33,168 nt of DNA from Bacillota bacterium (GCA_022702935.2 JAKIML020000076.1:1-33168), one strand, 5' to 3'; shown: positions 24,227 to 32,510, numbered from the stretch's first letter. Numbers and translations are program-made. Notes: generated by a model not told the origin, from the letters alone.

Positions 24227-24246
24227 TAATGCAATCGATTGCATTA
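24227..24246. promoter_or_regulatory. LacI/CcpA-type operator 2, perfect 20-bp palindrome
   Basis: TAATGCAATCGATTGCATTA is a perfect 20-bp palindrome with a central CG, sharing TGCAATCG with operator 1. Its centre is 94 bp from that of operator 1, about nine DNA turns. It lies 44 bp downstream of the promoter -10 box. Confidence 0.8.
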
Positions 24247-24289
24247 AACGGTGAAAAAATTCGTATGGTCTTCCCACCATACATCCAAC

Positions 24290-24318
24290 ATTTTACCATC
24301 CGTTTGTGAGGTTTGCAA
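24290..24318 (-). promoter_or_regulatory. Promoter of the amylopullulanase gene
   Basis: On the minus strand TTGCAA (24313-24318) and TAAAAT (24290-24295) are separated by 17 bp. The expected transcription start is near 24283, giving a leader of about 250 bases. Confidence 0.6.
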
Positions 24319-24453
24319 TAAAAACAACGAAATAATCCTAAAAGTTTTCGTCTACTTTTACATAAGTTCACCTAATATTTCCCTGTTCTATAGTATGGCA
24401 TCCATTAGTTATTCATAACCATTGAATAAGCACATTCCAGTTTCGATTAGGCC

Positions 24454-24474
24454 TTGTGCAAATTTATTGCACAA
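24454..24474. promoter_or_regulatory. Inverted repeat TTGTGCAA / TTGCACAA
   Basis: TTGTGCAA (24454-24461) and TTGCACAA (24467-24474) are perfect 8-bp arms around a 5-base spacer, upstream of the amylopullulanase promoter. It may be an activator or repressor site of another kind, since it lacks the central CG of the operators nearer the gene. Confidence 0.4.
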
Positions 24475-24505
24475 TTTGAGGCATATGTTTATGGACATAC
24501 AGGAA

Positions 24506-24543
24506 AACCCCTTCCGTCAGTCTTTTGACCAGCGAAAGGGGTT
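24506..24543 (-). terminator. Terminator of the liv/CBS-ACT operon
   Basis: AACCCCTT (24506-24513) pairs with AAGGGGTT (24536-24543), with extra pairing of CCG and CGA flanks and an inner GTC/GAC stem. On the minus strand four T residues follow. It lies 43 bp beyond the CBS-ACT stop codon. Confidence 0.75.
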
Positions 24544-24585
24544 ATTCATTATATCATACCAATATCACACACAAATGGTGCAGGA

Positions 24586-25227
24586 TTATTTGTTCTGCAG
24601 TTTGTAAAGGATCTTAAAGCCCTGGCTTTCAATGGATTTTTCCAAATCGGCGGTATTGAGGGAATTAACCCCCACCACAATGGCGCTCTTGCCGTTGGAG
24701 CCGCGATAGACGGCCACATGATTGATATTGGCACCGAAGTCTCCAATAATCTTTGTCAGGTTGCACATAATACCCGGTGCATCGTCGGCCTCAATGGTAA
24801 GCCGTGTGCCGTGCTCTCTGAATCCCAGAAGCTCAATAAAAGCGTCGAAGATATCGCTCTCTGTGATAATGCCTACCAGCTTGCCGTCATCCACCACGGG
24901 CAGGAAGCTGATGTCATTATCCCGCATCAGGGTGGCCGCTTCCTCAAGGAGGGCATTGGAGGATATGGTCACAGGGTCCTTGGTCATGATCATGCTGATC
25001 TTGGTCTTGGAAAGGAGATAGGTAATCTCCCCCATGCTCAAGGTGGTGGCCTTGGACGGACTGTACTTGGTGATGTCCTCCTTGGAGACAATCCCCACCA
25101 GCTTGCCGTTCTTCATGACGGGCAGGCGGCGGATGCCATGGGTAGTCATGATTTCGTGAGCATCAGGAATGGTTTGATCGGGTGAAATGGTAAACGGGTT
25201 TGCTGTCATCTTATTCCTTACAAACAT
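24586..25227 (-). CDS. CBS-pair and ACT domain protein (AcuB-like)
   Basis: A 213-residue cytoplasmic protein. Two CBS motifs (about residues 7-55, MTANPFTISPDQTIPDAHE; and 77-130, MTKDPVTISSNALLEEAATL) form a nucleotide-binding Bateman module. An ACT domain (about 140-210, TRLTIEADDAPGIMCNLTKI) follows; ACT domains usually bind amino acids. The start codon is four bases after the LivF stop, and its GGAGG site lies within the last codons of LivF, so translation is probably coupled. Being the last gene of a branched-chain amino acid transport operon suggests it senses adenine nucleotides and an amino acid, perhaps to tune transport or use. That is inference; AcuB itself is linked to acetoin metabolism in Bacillus. 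Confidence 0.9.
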   Translation of the reverse strand: MFVRNKMTANPFTISPDQTIPDAHEIMTTHGIRRLPVMKNGKLVGIVSKEDITKYSPSKATTLSMGEITYLLSKTKISMIMTKDPVTISSNALLEEAATLMRDNDISFLPVVDDGKLVGIITESDIFDAFIELLGFREHGTRLTIEADDAPGIMCNLTKIIGDFGANINHVAVYRGSNGKSAIVVGVNSLNTADLEKSIESQGFKILYKLQNK

Positions 25228-25231
25228 AACT

Positions 25232-25936
25232 CTAACCTCCTAGGTAGGCTTTCTTAATATCCTCACTCTCCATGAGATCAGTTCCCGTACCTGACAGAAC
25301 AATGGAGCCAGTCTCCATCACATAGGCATAGTGAGCAATCTGCAGCGCCATGCTGGCATTCTGCTCAATGAGAAGAATGGTGGTCCCTGCCTGATTGATA
25401 TCCTTAATAATATTAAATATTTCCTGAACCAGCAAGGGTGCAAGCCCCATGGACGGTTCATCCAAAAACAGAATCTTGGGCCGGCTCATGAGGGCACGGC
25501 CAATGGCCAGCATTTGCTGCTCGCCGCCTGACAAGGTGCCGGCAAGCTGCTTCCTTCTGTCGGCCAGAATGGGGAAGCGTTCATAGACCATTTTCAGATC
25601 CTTGGCAATACCGTCCTTATCCCTTCTTAAGTAGGCGCCCAGTTCAAGGTTTTCCAGCACCGTCATGGCCGAGAATACACGCCGTCCTTCAGGAACATGG
25701 GAAATACCCATCTTTACGCGCTCCTGGGCTGACGTATTGGTAATGTTCCTGCCATCCAGCCAGATTTCACCACTGGTGGGTTTCTTAAGTCCCGAAGCAG
25801 TGCGCAGGGTGGTAGTCTTGCCGGCGCCGTTGGCGCCAATCAGGGTCACAATAGCCCCATCCTCAACGGTTAATGAGACATTTTTGAGGGCGTGAATAAC
25901 ACCATAATGGACATCGATGTTCTTAATCTCAAACAT
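25232..25936 (-). CDS. livF: Branched-chain amino acid ABC transporter ATP-binding protein LivF
   Basis: A 234-residue ATPase on the inner face of the membrane that powers uptake of leucine, isoleucine and valine. Walker A is GANGAGKTT, the signature LSGGEQQMLAIGRAL, and Walker B ILFLDEPSMGLAP. The last of these is characteristic of LivF rather than LivG. The chosen start at 25936 has GGAGG nine bases upstream and gives the usual LivF length; the open frame extends 33 codons further, inside livG, without support. It overlaps the end of livG by eight bases. The order livH-livM-livG-livF is the standard one. Confidence 0.93.
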   Translation of the reverse strand: MFEIKNIDVHYGVIHALKNVSLTVEDGAIVTLIGANGAGKTTTLRTASGLKKPTSGEIWLDGRNITNTSAQERVKMGISHVPEGRRVFSAMTVLENLELGAYLRRDKDGIAKDLKMVYERFPILADRRKQLAGTLSGGEQQMLAIGRALMSRPKILFLDEPSMGLAPLLVQEIFNIIKDINQAGTTILLIEQNASMALQIAHYAYVMETGSIVLSGTGTDLMESEDIKKAYLGG

Positions 25937-26714
25937 TGCTGATTTCCTCCCCCAAATAAGCTTCAATAACGCGTTTGTTGTTCTTGATCTCCTCCGGTGT
26001 CCCGTTGGCGATGACCACACCATAATCCAGGACATAGATACGCTCGCAGATTTTCATAACCAAAGACATATCGTGCTCAATTAAGAGAATGGTCAGATTG
26101 AATTTCTCTCTGATCCAGCCTATGAGCTCGGTCAATTCTGCTGTTTCAGCCGGATTCATACCTGCCGCAGGCTCGTCTAAGAGAAGCAGGATGGGCTTGG
26201 TGGCCAAAGCTCTGGCAATCTCCAGATGCCGCTGCTCACCATAGGGCAGATTCTTGGCCAGTTCATCCTTTTTATGATCCAGCTTAAAGATTTTCAGCAG
26301 TTCAATGGCATCATGAAGAAGCTTTTCTTCCTCCTTCCGGTGGGAAGGCAGATGGAAGAAGCTTGAGGCTAGACCATACTTCACATTCTGGTTCATGGCA
26401 ATACGCACATTGTCCAGAACCGTTAAGTCCTTGAACAGACGAATATTCTGGAAGGTTCTTGCCAGCCCTTCCTTGCAGATAGTGTAGGGCTTAAGCCCAT
26501 GGATGGGCTTGCTTTTGCCATCCTTTGTGAGGGTAATGGTGCCGCTTGAGGGGACATAAACCCCCGTCAGCAGATTAAAGAGTGTGGTTTTTCCGGCACC
26601 GTTGGGCCCAATAAGACCCACCAGTTCTCCCTGTTCCAGCTCCATATTGACATTGGAGACGGCTGTTAATCCGCCGAAGGATTTGGTTAGTTTATTGACG
26701 CTAAGGATTGGCAT
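25929..26714 (-). CDS. livG: Branched-chain amino acid ABC transporter ATP-binding protein LivG
   Basis: A 261-residue ATPase partner of LivF. Walker A is GPNGAGKTT, the signature is LPYGEQRHLEIARAL, and Walker B is LLLLDEPAAGMNP, the LivG form. An inserted segment (NQNVKYGLASSFFHLPSHRK) before the signature is also typical. The ATG at 26714 overlaps the LivM stop by one base (TGATG), with GGAGGGG seven bases upstream; a GTG one codon earlier is the other option. Translation is probably coupled to livM. Confidence 0.93.
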   Translation of the reverse strand: MPILSVNKLTKSFGGLTAVSNVNMELEQGELVGLIGPNGAGKTTLFNLLTGVYVPSSGTITLTKDGKSKPIHGLKPYTICKEGLARTFQNIRLFKDLTVLDNVRIAMNQNVKYGLASSFFHLPSHRKEEEKLLHDAIELLKIFKLDHKKDELAKNLPYGEQRHLEIARALATKPILLLLDEPAAGMNPAETAELTELIGWIREKFNLTILLIEHDMSLVMKICERIYVLDYGVVIANGTPEEIKNNKRVIEAYLGEEISNV

Positions 26715-27685
26715 CACTTATCCCCTCCTTTCCTGGGTTGAAAGATCTGCCCTACTTTACTCAATGTGGAAACCGAGAGCTCTTTCGAACCCATGAGGCC
26801 CTGAGGACGGAATATCATGATAACCACAAGAATGACGGCATACAGAATCATCCGAACCTCAGCCAGGGATTGGAGCAGTGTGTTTATAAGCGCCAGAACA
26901 AAGGCTGAGATTACTGAGCCCGACAGGCTGCCCATACCGCCGAATACCACAATGATCAACACATCTATGGACTTCTGGAAGCCAAAGGTATCGGGCTTGA
27001 TCACATAGAAGTACGAGGCATAGAGCGCTCCGGCAATCCCCGCAAAGAAGGCGCCCATGGTAAAGGCAATGACCTTATACCGGGTGGAGTTTATACCCAT
27101 GGCTTCTGCGGCAATCTCATCCTCGCGAACCGAGATACAGGCCCTTCCATGGGATGACCTGATAAAATTGGAGATGATAAGAATGGTACCGGCTGTGAAA
27201 ACGAACAGCCATACCCAGTTGACAAACTGCGGAATGCTGCTTAAGCCCGCCGCACCATTGGTTATCTCCAGATTTACGGCGATGATGCGGATAATCTCTG
27301 ACATACCCAGCGTAGCAATAGCCAAATAGTCACCCTTTAGACGCAGGGTAGGAAGCCCTACCAGACAGCCAACAAGGGCTGCGGCAACAGCGCCTGCTAT
27401 AGCACCAATAATAAAGCCGAAGGTGGTGGACATGCGGAGGGTGATAATGGCGCATACATAAGCGCCAATGGACATAAAGCCCGCATGGCCCAAAGAGAAC
27501 TGTCCTGTAAATCCTGTAATGAGATTAAGGCTGACGGCCAGAATAATATTGATACAGATGGTGGTTAAAATATCCTGCAGGTAGTAGGTAATAATGCCCG
27601 TAGAGATGAGAACCTGTACCACGGCATAAGTCAGAACGAGATAGATGAGCTTCATCAGCGTTTTATTCTTCCTTATCTTATCCAT
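26714..27685 (-). CDS. livM: Branched-chain amino acid ABC transporter permease LivM
   Basis: A 323-residue membrane permease with about nine hydrophobic segments. The LivM hallmark GQFSLGHAGFMSIGAYVCAI is at about residues 60-80 and GDYLAIATLGMSEIIRI follows. The cytoplasmic loop that contacts the ATPases lies near SVREDEIAAEAMGINSTRYK. It starts one base after the livH stop codon, with AAGGTG as ribosome binding site. It pairs with LivH to form the membrane channel. Confidence 0.93.
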   Translation of the reverse strand: MDKIRKNKTLMKLIYLVLTYAVVQVLISTGIITYYLQDILTTICINIILAVSLNLITGFTGQFSLGHAGFMSIGAYVCAIITLRMSTTFGFIIGAIAGAVAAALVGCLVGLPTLRLKGDYLAIATLGMSEIIRIIAVNLEITNGAAGLSSIPQFVNWVWLFVFTAGTILIISNFIRSSHGRACISVREDEIAAEAMGINSTRYKVIAFTMGAFFAGIAGALYASYFYVIKPDTFGFQKSIDVLIIVVFGGMGSLSGSVISAFVLALINTLLQSLAEVRMILYAVILVVIMIFRPQGLMGSKELSVSTLSKVGQIFQPRKGGDK

Positions 27686-27686
27686 G

Positions 27687-28571
27687 CTACACCTTCTCTC
27701 TCACGTTCTTGCCCAGGAGTCCTGCCGGCTTGATGATGAGTATGAGAATCAAAATGGCGAAAACCACCGCATCCCTGTACATGGAGTTGCCATAGCCTGA
27801 GACAAGGACCTCTACAATACCAATAAAGTAACCGCCAATCATGGCACCCGGAATAAGGCCAATTCCGCCGAAAACCGCAGCAACGAAGGCCTTAAGTCCT
27901 GGAAGCGTACCCATGAGAGGATTAATGGAGTTATAATAAACACCCACCAGAATACCCGCAGCACCCGCCAGGGCGGAGCCAAGGGCAAAGGTAAAGGATA
28001 TAGTGGCATTAATATTAATACCCATGAGCTCTGCGGCATCCTGATCCAGGGATACGGCCCGCATAGCCCGGCCTATTCTTGTTTTCTTAACAATAAACTG
28101 CAGAACCACCATCAAGACAATGGTCACAGCCAGTATAATAATCTGCTGCATGGTAATACGGATGCTGCCAAGGGAAACCGACTGAGCAAGAAATCCGCTC
28201 ATGGCCGGATAGGATCTTACATCGGGCCCCGTTATGGCCATGGTGGTATACTGTAAAAAGAGGGATACACCAATGGCAGTGATAAGGGCAGCAATTCTGG
28301 TTGAATTCCTTAAGGGCTTATAGGCCACCTTCTCAATGACAACACCCAGCACAGTGCAAAATGCCATAGACGCCAAAAGGGACAAGAAGAAATTCAGGCG
28401 TAGTGTTGTCATGCAAAAGTAGCCCACAAAGGCACCGAGCATATAAACATCACTGTGGGCGAAATTGATGAGCTTGATGATGCCGTATACCATGGTATAA
28501 CCCAGAGCTATCAAAGCATAAATGCTTCCTAATGATATCCCGTTAACGATTTGCTGTAAAAACTGTTCCAA
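27687..28571 (-). CDS. livH: Branched-chain amino acid ABC transporter permease LivH
   Basis: A 294-residue membrane permease with about eight hydrophobic segments. LivH landmarks are GSIYALIALGYTMVYGIIKL and NFAHSDVYMLGAFVGYF near the N-terminus, and RAVSLDQDAAELMGININ, the ATPase-contact loop. The start codon appears to be TTG (28569-28571), with AAGGG nine bases upstream. It is separated from the binding-protein gene by a strong hairpin (28626-28665), which may lower its expression relative to the binding protein. Confidence 0.92.
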   Translation of the reverse strand: MEQFLQQIVNGISLGSIYALIALGYTMVYGIIKLINFAHSDVYMLGAFVGYFCMTTLRLNFFLSLLASMAFCTVLGVVIEKVAYKPLRNSTRIAALITAIGVSLFLQYTTMAITGPDVRSYPAMSGFLAQSVSLGSIRITMQQIIILAVTIVLMVVLQFIVKKTRIGRAMRAVSLDQDAAELMGININATISFTFALGSALAGAAGILVGVYYNSINPLMGTLPGLKAFVAAVFGGIGLIPGAMIGGYFIGIVEVLVSGYGNSMYRDAVVFAILILILIIKPAGLLGKNVREKV

Positions 28572-28625
28572 GCTTTATATCCCTTCTTTCGTTGGCGATA
28601 GGCTTTTAAGGTAAAGTCATAAAAC

Positions 28626-28665
28626 ACATATAAGTGGGAGCAATGAAATTGTCCCACTTATATGT
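28626..28665 (-). terminator. Intercistronic hairpin between the binding-protein gene and livH
   Basis: ACATATAAGTGGGA (28626-28639) pairs perfectly over 14 bp with TCCCACTTATATGT (28652-28665) around a 12-base loop. It is followed on the minus strand by GTTTTATG, a short T-run. It probably acts as a partial terminator or mRNA stabiliser, keeping the binding protein more abundant than the membrane parts. Confidence 0.75.
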
Positions 28666-28680
28666 TAAGTACCTTATATC

Positions 28681-29829
28681 TTATTGTGCGACTCTTTCGC
28701 TGGCGGCCTGCTCGCCGTTCTTAAGTTCGATAACTACAATGGCCTTAACAGTGTTGTGGTTTTCATCAATGCTGAAGGATCCGGTAACGCCGTTAAAGTT
28801 GTCGGTGGATTCCAGAGCATTCTTGATAGCCTCACCGGTCACCTTTTCACTGCGCTTGATGGCATCGGCCAGGAACATGGCGGCGTCATAACCCAGAGCG
28901 TGGAATGCGTTGGGCTCCTTGTTGTACTTGGCCTTGAAGGCTTCAATGAACTTAACAACGGTAGGATCCTGATCCAGGGATGAATAGTGGTTGGAGAAGT
29001 ATACATTGTTCAGAGCCTCAGCACCGGCCAGATCAAGGAGGGTGGGTGAATCAAAGCCGTCGCAGCCCAGAACGGGAACATCAATACCCAGAGCGCGAGC
29101 CTGCTTGATAATCAGACCGGCTTCATTGTAGTAGCCAGGAATAAAGATAACATCAAAATCCAAGCCCTTAATCTTGGTCAGGATGGCACTGAAGTCGGTA
29201 TCACCCTTAACATAGGCTTCTTCTGCAACAATGGTTGCACCGGCAGCCTTAAAGGTATCGGCAAAGTTCTTGGCAAGACCCTTACCATAGTCGCTGGAGC
29301 TGTCCATGATAATAACAGCCTTGCTCTTGGAAAGGTTCTTCAGGGCATAATTCGCCATAGCAGTTCCCTGATAGGAGTCATTGAAGCAAATACGGAAGGC
29401 GTATTCCTTGACGCCATTGGCATCAACGGTTACATCTTCAGCGGTAGCCGATCCGGAAATAACGGGGACCTTATGCTTAATTGCAACAGGAATCTCTGCC
29501 TTAAAGTTACCAGAGGTAGCAGGACCAAGAACGGCAACAACCTTGTCGCTGGTCATAAGCTTGGTGGCAATGGTGGTAGCTTCTGCAGAATCAGATTTAT
29601 TATCATACTCCACCAGTTGAATTTGCTTTCCATTGATGCCGCCTGCGGCATTAATCTGTTCTACGGCTAATTTAATACCCTCAACAGAGCTTTGTCCATA
29701 AGTGGCAACATCACCAGAAAGCTCATAGTTAATACCAACTTTAATGACATTGGAATCTCCAGCTCCGCAGCCTGCTAAAAGTGTTGCTACAAGCATGACT
29801 ACCATTACTAAGCTAACTAATCGTTTCAT
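28681..29829 (-). CDS. Branched-chain amino acid ABC transporter substrate-binding lipoprotein
   Basis: A 382-residue extracytoplasmic binding protein anchored by a lipid. The signal peptide KRLVSLVMVVMLVATLL ends in lipobox LAGC. The mature part has the Leu/Ile/Val-binding fold: KVGINYELSGDVATYGQSSV, GGINGKQIQLVEYDNKSDSA, VAVLGPATSGNF and a second lobe with IKGLDFDVIFIPGYYNEAGL. The chosen ATG at 29829 has GAGGAG five bases upstream; a GTG five codons earlier overlaps that region. It is the first gene of the liv operon, after a good promoter. The exact amino acid bound is not certain. Confidence 0.92.
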   Translation of the reverse strand: MKRLVSLVMVVMLVATLLAGCGAGDSNVIKVGINYELSGDVATYGQSSVEGIKLAVEQINAAGGINGKQIQLVEYDNKSDSAEATTIATKLMTSDKVVAVLGPATSGNFKAEIPVAIKHKVPVISGSATAEDVTVDANGVKEYAFRICFNDSYQGTAMANYALKNLSKSKAVIIMDSSSDYGKGLAKNFADTFKAAGATIVAEEAYVKGDTDFSAILTKIKGLDFDVIFIPGYYNEAGLIIKQARALGIDVPVLGCDGFDSPTLLDLAGAEALNNVYFSNHYSSLDQDPTVVKFIEAFKAKYNKEPNAFHALGYDAAMFLADAIKRSEKVTGEAIKNALESTDNFNGVTGSFSIDENHNTVKAIVVIELKNGEQAASERVAQ

Positions 29830-29875
29830 CTTCTCTCTCCTCACTCTCTAAAATTATTATCTATTATACTAAGAA

Positions 29876-29904
29876 ATAGAATATTGCACTAGAGTTAAAT
29901 AGAC
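29876..29904 (-). promoter_or_regulatory. Promoter of the liv operon
   Basis: On the minus strand TTGTCT (29899-29904) and TATTCT (29876-29881) are 17 bp apart, about 47 bp before the binding-protein start. No clear terminator separates it from the amino acid transporter genes upstream, so read-through is possible. Confidence 0.6.
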
Positions 29905-29931
29905 AAAAATAGCAAATTTTTTGGGACCCAT

Positions 29932-30696
29932 TTATATCTCATAGAATCTGCTTAAAAACGCCTTGGTACGGTCACTTTGGGGATTATTGATAACCTGATT
30001 GGGCGTCCCTTCCTCCACAATGACGCCGCCGTCCATAAAAATGATATGATCGGCCACATCTCTGGCAAAGCTCATCTCGTGGGTTACAATGACCATGGTC
30101 ATATGCTCGGCGGCCAGATCCTTGATGACCCGCAGGATTTCTCCGGTTAATTCGGGATCCAGGGCCGAGGTGGGCTCGTCAAAGAAGAGGATCTTGGGAT
30201 TCAAGGCCAGGGCACGAGCAATGGACACACGCTGCTGCTGGCCGCCTGATAGCTGACAGGGATAGGCATTTTCCTTGTCGGCCAGTCCCATCCTGGCCAA
30301 GAGGTCGCGCCCAATGGCCAGGGCCTCCTCCTTGCTCTTCTTCTGTACATGGATGGGGGCATCAATGATGTTTTTGATGACCGAATAATGGGGAAAAAGA
30401 TTGAAGTTCTGGAAAACCAGGCCGAAATAGCTTTGAATACGCTTTAGATCCTTGTGCGGTGCATAGCAGGTTTTGCCCTGCTTATCGGTATAAACCACGG
30501 GCTCACCCATATAGAGAATATCCCCCGAATCCACCTTCTCCAGGAGGGTAGCACAACGCAGCAGGGTGGATTTGCCCGAGCCCGATGGACCAATGATGGC
30601 CACCACCTGTCCCTGTTCCACCTCCAAGGAGATATCCTTAATGACCTCAAGGCCATCGAAGTTCTTCTGCAAATTTGATATCTTCAATAACGGCAT
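29932..30696 (-). CDS. Polar amino acid ABC transporter ATP-binding protein (GlnQ-like)
   Basis: A 254-residue ATPase of the glutamine/histidine/cystine uptake class. Walker A is GPSGSGKST, the signature is [15 protein letters not shown] and Walker B is [15 protein letters not shown]. The [19 protein letters not shown] stretch, with HYSV where many members have HMTV, contains the Q-loop typical of GlnQ/HisP. An insertion of about 15 residues ([20 protein letters not shown]) precedes the Q-loop. The start at 30696 has AGGAGG seven bases upstream; a longer frame starting inside the permease gene is not supported. It is third in the operon, 11 bp after the permease gene. Confidence 0.92.
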   Translation of the reverse strand: MPLLKISNLQKNFDGLEVIKDISLEVEQGQVVAIIGPSGSGKSTLLRCATLLEKVDSGDILYMGEPVVYTDKQGKTCYAPHKDLKRIQSYFGLVFQNFNLFPHYSVIKNIIDAPIHVQKKSKEEALAIGRDLLARMGLADKENAYPCQLSGGQQQRVSIARALALNPKILFFDEPTSALDPELTGEILRVIKDLAAEHMTMVIVTHEMSFARDVADHIIFMDGGVIVEEGTPNQVINNPQSDRTKAFLSRFYEI

Positions 30697-30707
30697 ATGA
30701 TGGCCTC

Positions 30708-31358
30708 CTATCTGTAATAGCTGAATTTCTTCTCCACACATTCCATGGTGAAGGCGACAATATAATTAAAGATATAGTAAAAAAGACCGGCTGCCAGATA
30801 GGGAATCACGCTGGCCTGGGATGATGCTATAGCCTTGGCCGCAGTAAACATTTCCGAAACCGATATGACAAAGGCCAACGATGTATCCTTGATTAAGGTA
30901 ATGATCTCGTTGGTCACCGAAGGAAGAATCCGTTTAATGACCTGGGGAAGAATAATCCGCATGAAGGTCTGGGTTTTGGTGTAACCCAGCACCTTGGCTG
31001 CCTCATACTGCCCAATGGGCATGGATTCAATACCCCCCCGATAGATCTCTGCAAAATATGCGGCATAGTTGAGCACGAATCCGATAATAACGGCTATGAA
31101 TCGGTAATCTCGAGAAAGAGTCCAGCCAAAGATATAATAGGGGCCGAAATAGACCACCATCAGCTGGAGCATTAAGGGGGTGCCCCGCATGATGGATATG
31201 TAAATCTTAATAATATTCCGTATGAAAAAATTCTTGGACATGCGCCCCAAGGCCACAATAAGCCCTAAGGGGAGCGAAAATATCAGCGTTAACGCAAAGA
31301 TTTGAAATGATACAAGCAGGCCTTCTAAAAGCTTTAGCAATATGACAGGCAATTCCAA
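30708..31358 (-). CDS. Polar amino acid ABC transporter permease (HisM/GlnP-like)
   Basis: A 216-residue inner-membrane permease with about five hydrophobic segments. Family landmarks are [40 protein letters not shown] and [20 protein letters not shown], the ATPase-contacting EAA loop. The start seems to be TTG (31356-31358), with GGAGG about 10 bases upstream; no better ATG is near. Only one permease gene is present, so it probably works as a homodimer. Confidence 0.9.
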   Translation of the reverse strand: MELPVILLKLLEGLLVSFQIFALTLIFSLPLGLIVALGRMSKNFFIRNIIKIYISIMRGTPLMLQLMVVYFGPYYIFGWTLSRDYRFIAVIIGFVLNYAAYFAEIYRGGIESMPIGQYEAAKVLGYTKTQTFMRIILPQVIKRILPSVTNEIITLIKDTSLAFVISVSEMFTAAKAIASSQASVIPYLAAGLFYYIFNYIVAFTMECVEKKFSYYR

Positions 31359-31473
31359 AATGAAGGCACCTCCGCTTCCTTAATAATGTCATCATCCCAG
31401 GATGGTGATAAAGAGGTTTTTCTTCAGTTATTTCTCCTCAAAGTGCATGACTTGGATAGATTAAATTAAAACA

Positions 31474-31500
31474 GGGGCCATCTCGTTAAGGGACAGCCCC
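31474..31500 (-). terminator. Hairpin after the amino acid-binding lipoprotein gene
   Basis: GGGGC (31474-31478) pairs with GCCCC (31496-31500), followed on the minus strand by TGTTTTAATTT. It lies between the binding-protein and permease genes of one transporter, so it probably only partly terminates, giving extra binding protein. The rest of the gap (31359-31522) shows nothing else clear. Confidence 0.6.
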
Positions 31501-31522
31501 CGCCCATTCGTCTTAATTCGGA

Positions 31523-32416
31523 TTACTTGCCGAGGGTGGTGATATCCTCACCAAACCATTTCTCGGAGATCTTCTTCATAGTGCCATCCTTCACCATATC
31601 CATGAGGGTGTTTTCAATAGCGTCTCTCAGCTTTTCGTTGCCAAGCAGGAAGCCTACACCGTAATTTTCGGAGGCAATGGACTCCTCAAGAACAACAAAA
31701 TAATCCCCACGTTTTTCGATCTGGTACTGTGCCACAATCAGGTCCATGGCCACGGCGTCAACCGCTCCGGAAGCCAAATCCATCAGCGCAGTATTATAGT
31801 CGGGGGCCTTGATGTAATCCCCAAAGGATTTCACTAATTCAGATCTTTCGGCGAGAGCGGCCTCGGCGCTGGAATCCAGTTGTACAGCCACGGCCTTGCC
31901 CGATAAATCGCTCAAGGTTTCGATGCCTGAATCGGCCTTTACGACAAAGACCTGCTTATTGGCCATATAGGGCTTGGTCCAGGTATATTTGTCTTCACGG
32001 CCATTGATAGTGAACCCATTCCATACACAGTCAATATTCTTGGAGGACAGCTCCATATCCTTGGATTCCCAGGCAATGGGCTGGAGCTCAAGTTTCAGAT
32101 TCAGGCGCTTGGCAACCTCAGCAGCCAGTTCCAGGTCAAAACCGGTAAATTCTCCGTCATCACCCACAAAGCCCATGGGCGGGAAGTTTTGATCGAAGCC
32201 CACGGTCAGGACACCGGGGACATTGGTGCCCACATCAATGGATTTACCATCCTCATCACCGCCCTTAGACTCGGAGGTCGGAGTGCTCTGCTGGGCAGTC
32301 GGGGTTGGGTCACTCCCAACGCCGGCATTTACATCAGTAAACTTTTGCACGCCGCAGGCTGTGATGAGCAAAGCTGCCAAAAGCAGCATAATAATAGCTA
32401 AACGATTTCTCCTCAT
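31523..32416 (-). CDS. Polar amino acid ABC transporter substrate-binding lipoprotein
   Basis: A 297-residue extracytoplasmic binding protein. The signal peptide RRNRLAIIMLLLAALL ends in lipobox ITAC. A low-complexity Ser/Thr/Pro linker of about 40 residues (GSDPTPTAQQSTPTSESKGG) precedes the binding domain. The PBPb-type fold shows VLTVGFDQNFPPMGFVGDDG, FTGFDLELAAEVAKRLNLKL and VWNGFTINGREDKYTWTKPY, typical of glutamine, cystine or histidine binding proteins. The ATG at 32416 is preferred, with GGGGG about 10 bases upstream; an in-frame TTG eight codons earlier is weaker. It is the first gene of a three-gene operon with a plausible promoter. Confidence 0.92.
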   Translation of the reverse strand: MRRNRLAIIMLLLAALLITACGVQKFTDVNAGVGSDPTPTAQQSTPTSESKGGDEDGKSIDVGTNVPGVLTVGFDQNFPPMGFVGDDGEFTGFDLELAAEVAKRLNLKLELQPIAWESKDMELSSKNIDCVWNGFTINGREDKYTWTKPYMANKQVFVVKADSGIETLSDLSGKAVAVQLDSSAEAALAERSELVKSFGDYIKAPDYNTALMDLASGAVDAVAMDLIVAQYQIEKRGDYFVVLEESIASENYGVGFLLGNEKLRDAIENTLMDMVKDGTMKKISEKWFGEDITTLGK

Positions 32417-32469
32417 AATACTTATTCCCCCATTTCCCAAATAACATGTTTATATCGAATCACCACGTC

Positions 32470-32498
32470 ATAGTAACACATTAGCGTGATAAAGTAAA
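32470..32498 (-). promoter_or_regulatory. Promoter of the polar amino acid transporter operon
   Basis: On the minus strand TTTACT (32493-32498) and TACTAT (32470-32475) are 17 bp apart, about 54 bp before the start codon of the binding-protein gene. Confidence 0.5.
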
Positions 32499-32510
32499 TA
32501 GGCTGTTTAA

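Larger units (their letters stand above)
24032..24585 (-). other. 554-bp control region before the amylopullulanase gene
   Basis: No gene is visible. The region holds, from the amylopullulanase start outward, a GGAGG site, operator 1 (24136-24149), operator 2 (24227-24246), a good promoter (24290-24318), an inverted repeat (24454-24474), and the terminator of the CBS-ACT gene (24506-24543). It is A/T-rich compared with the neighbouring genes. The long leader (about 250 bases) contains no riboswitch I can recognise. Confidence 0.6.

Noticed and set aside
24454-24474. Mobile-element end or attachment site
   Set aside because: There is a perfect dyad but no transposase, integrase or target duplication near it.
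24032-24585. Riboswitch or T-box in the long leader of the amylopullulanase gene
   Set aside because: No conserved riboswitch core, T-box sequence or leader terminator was found; two DNA operators explain the length better.
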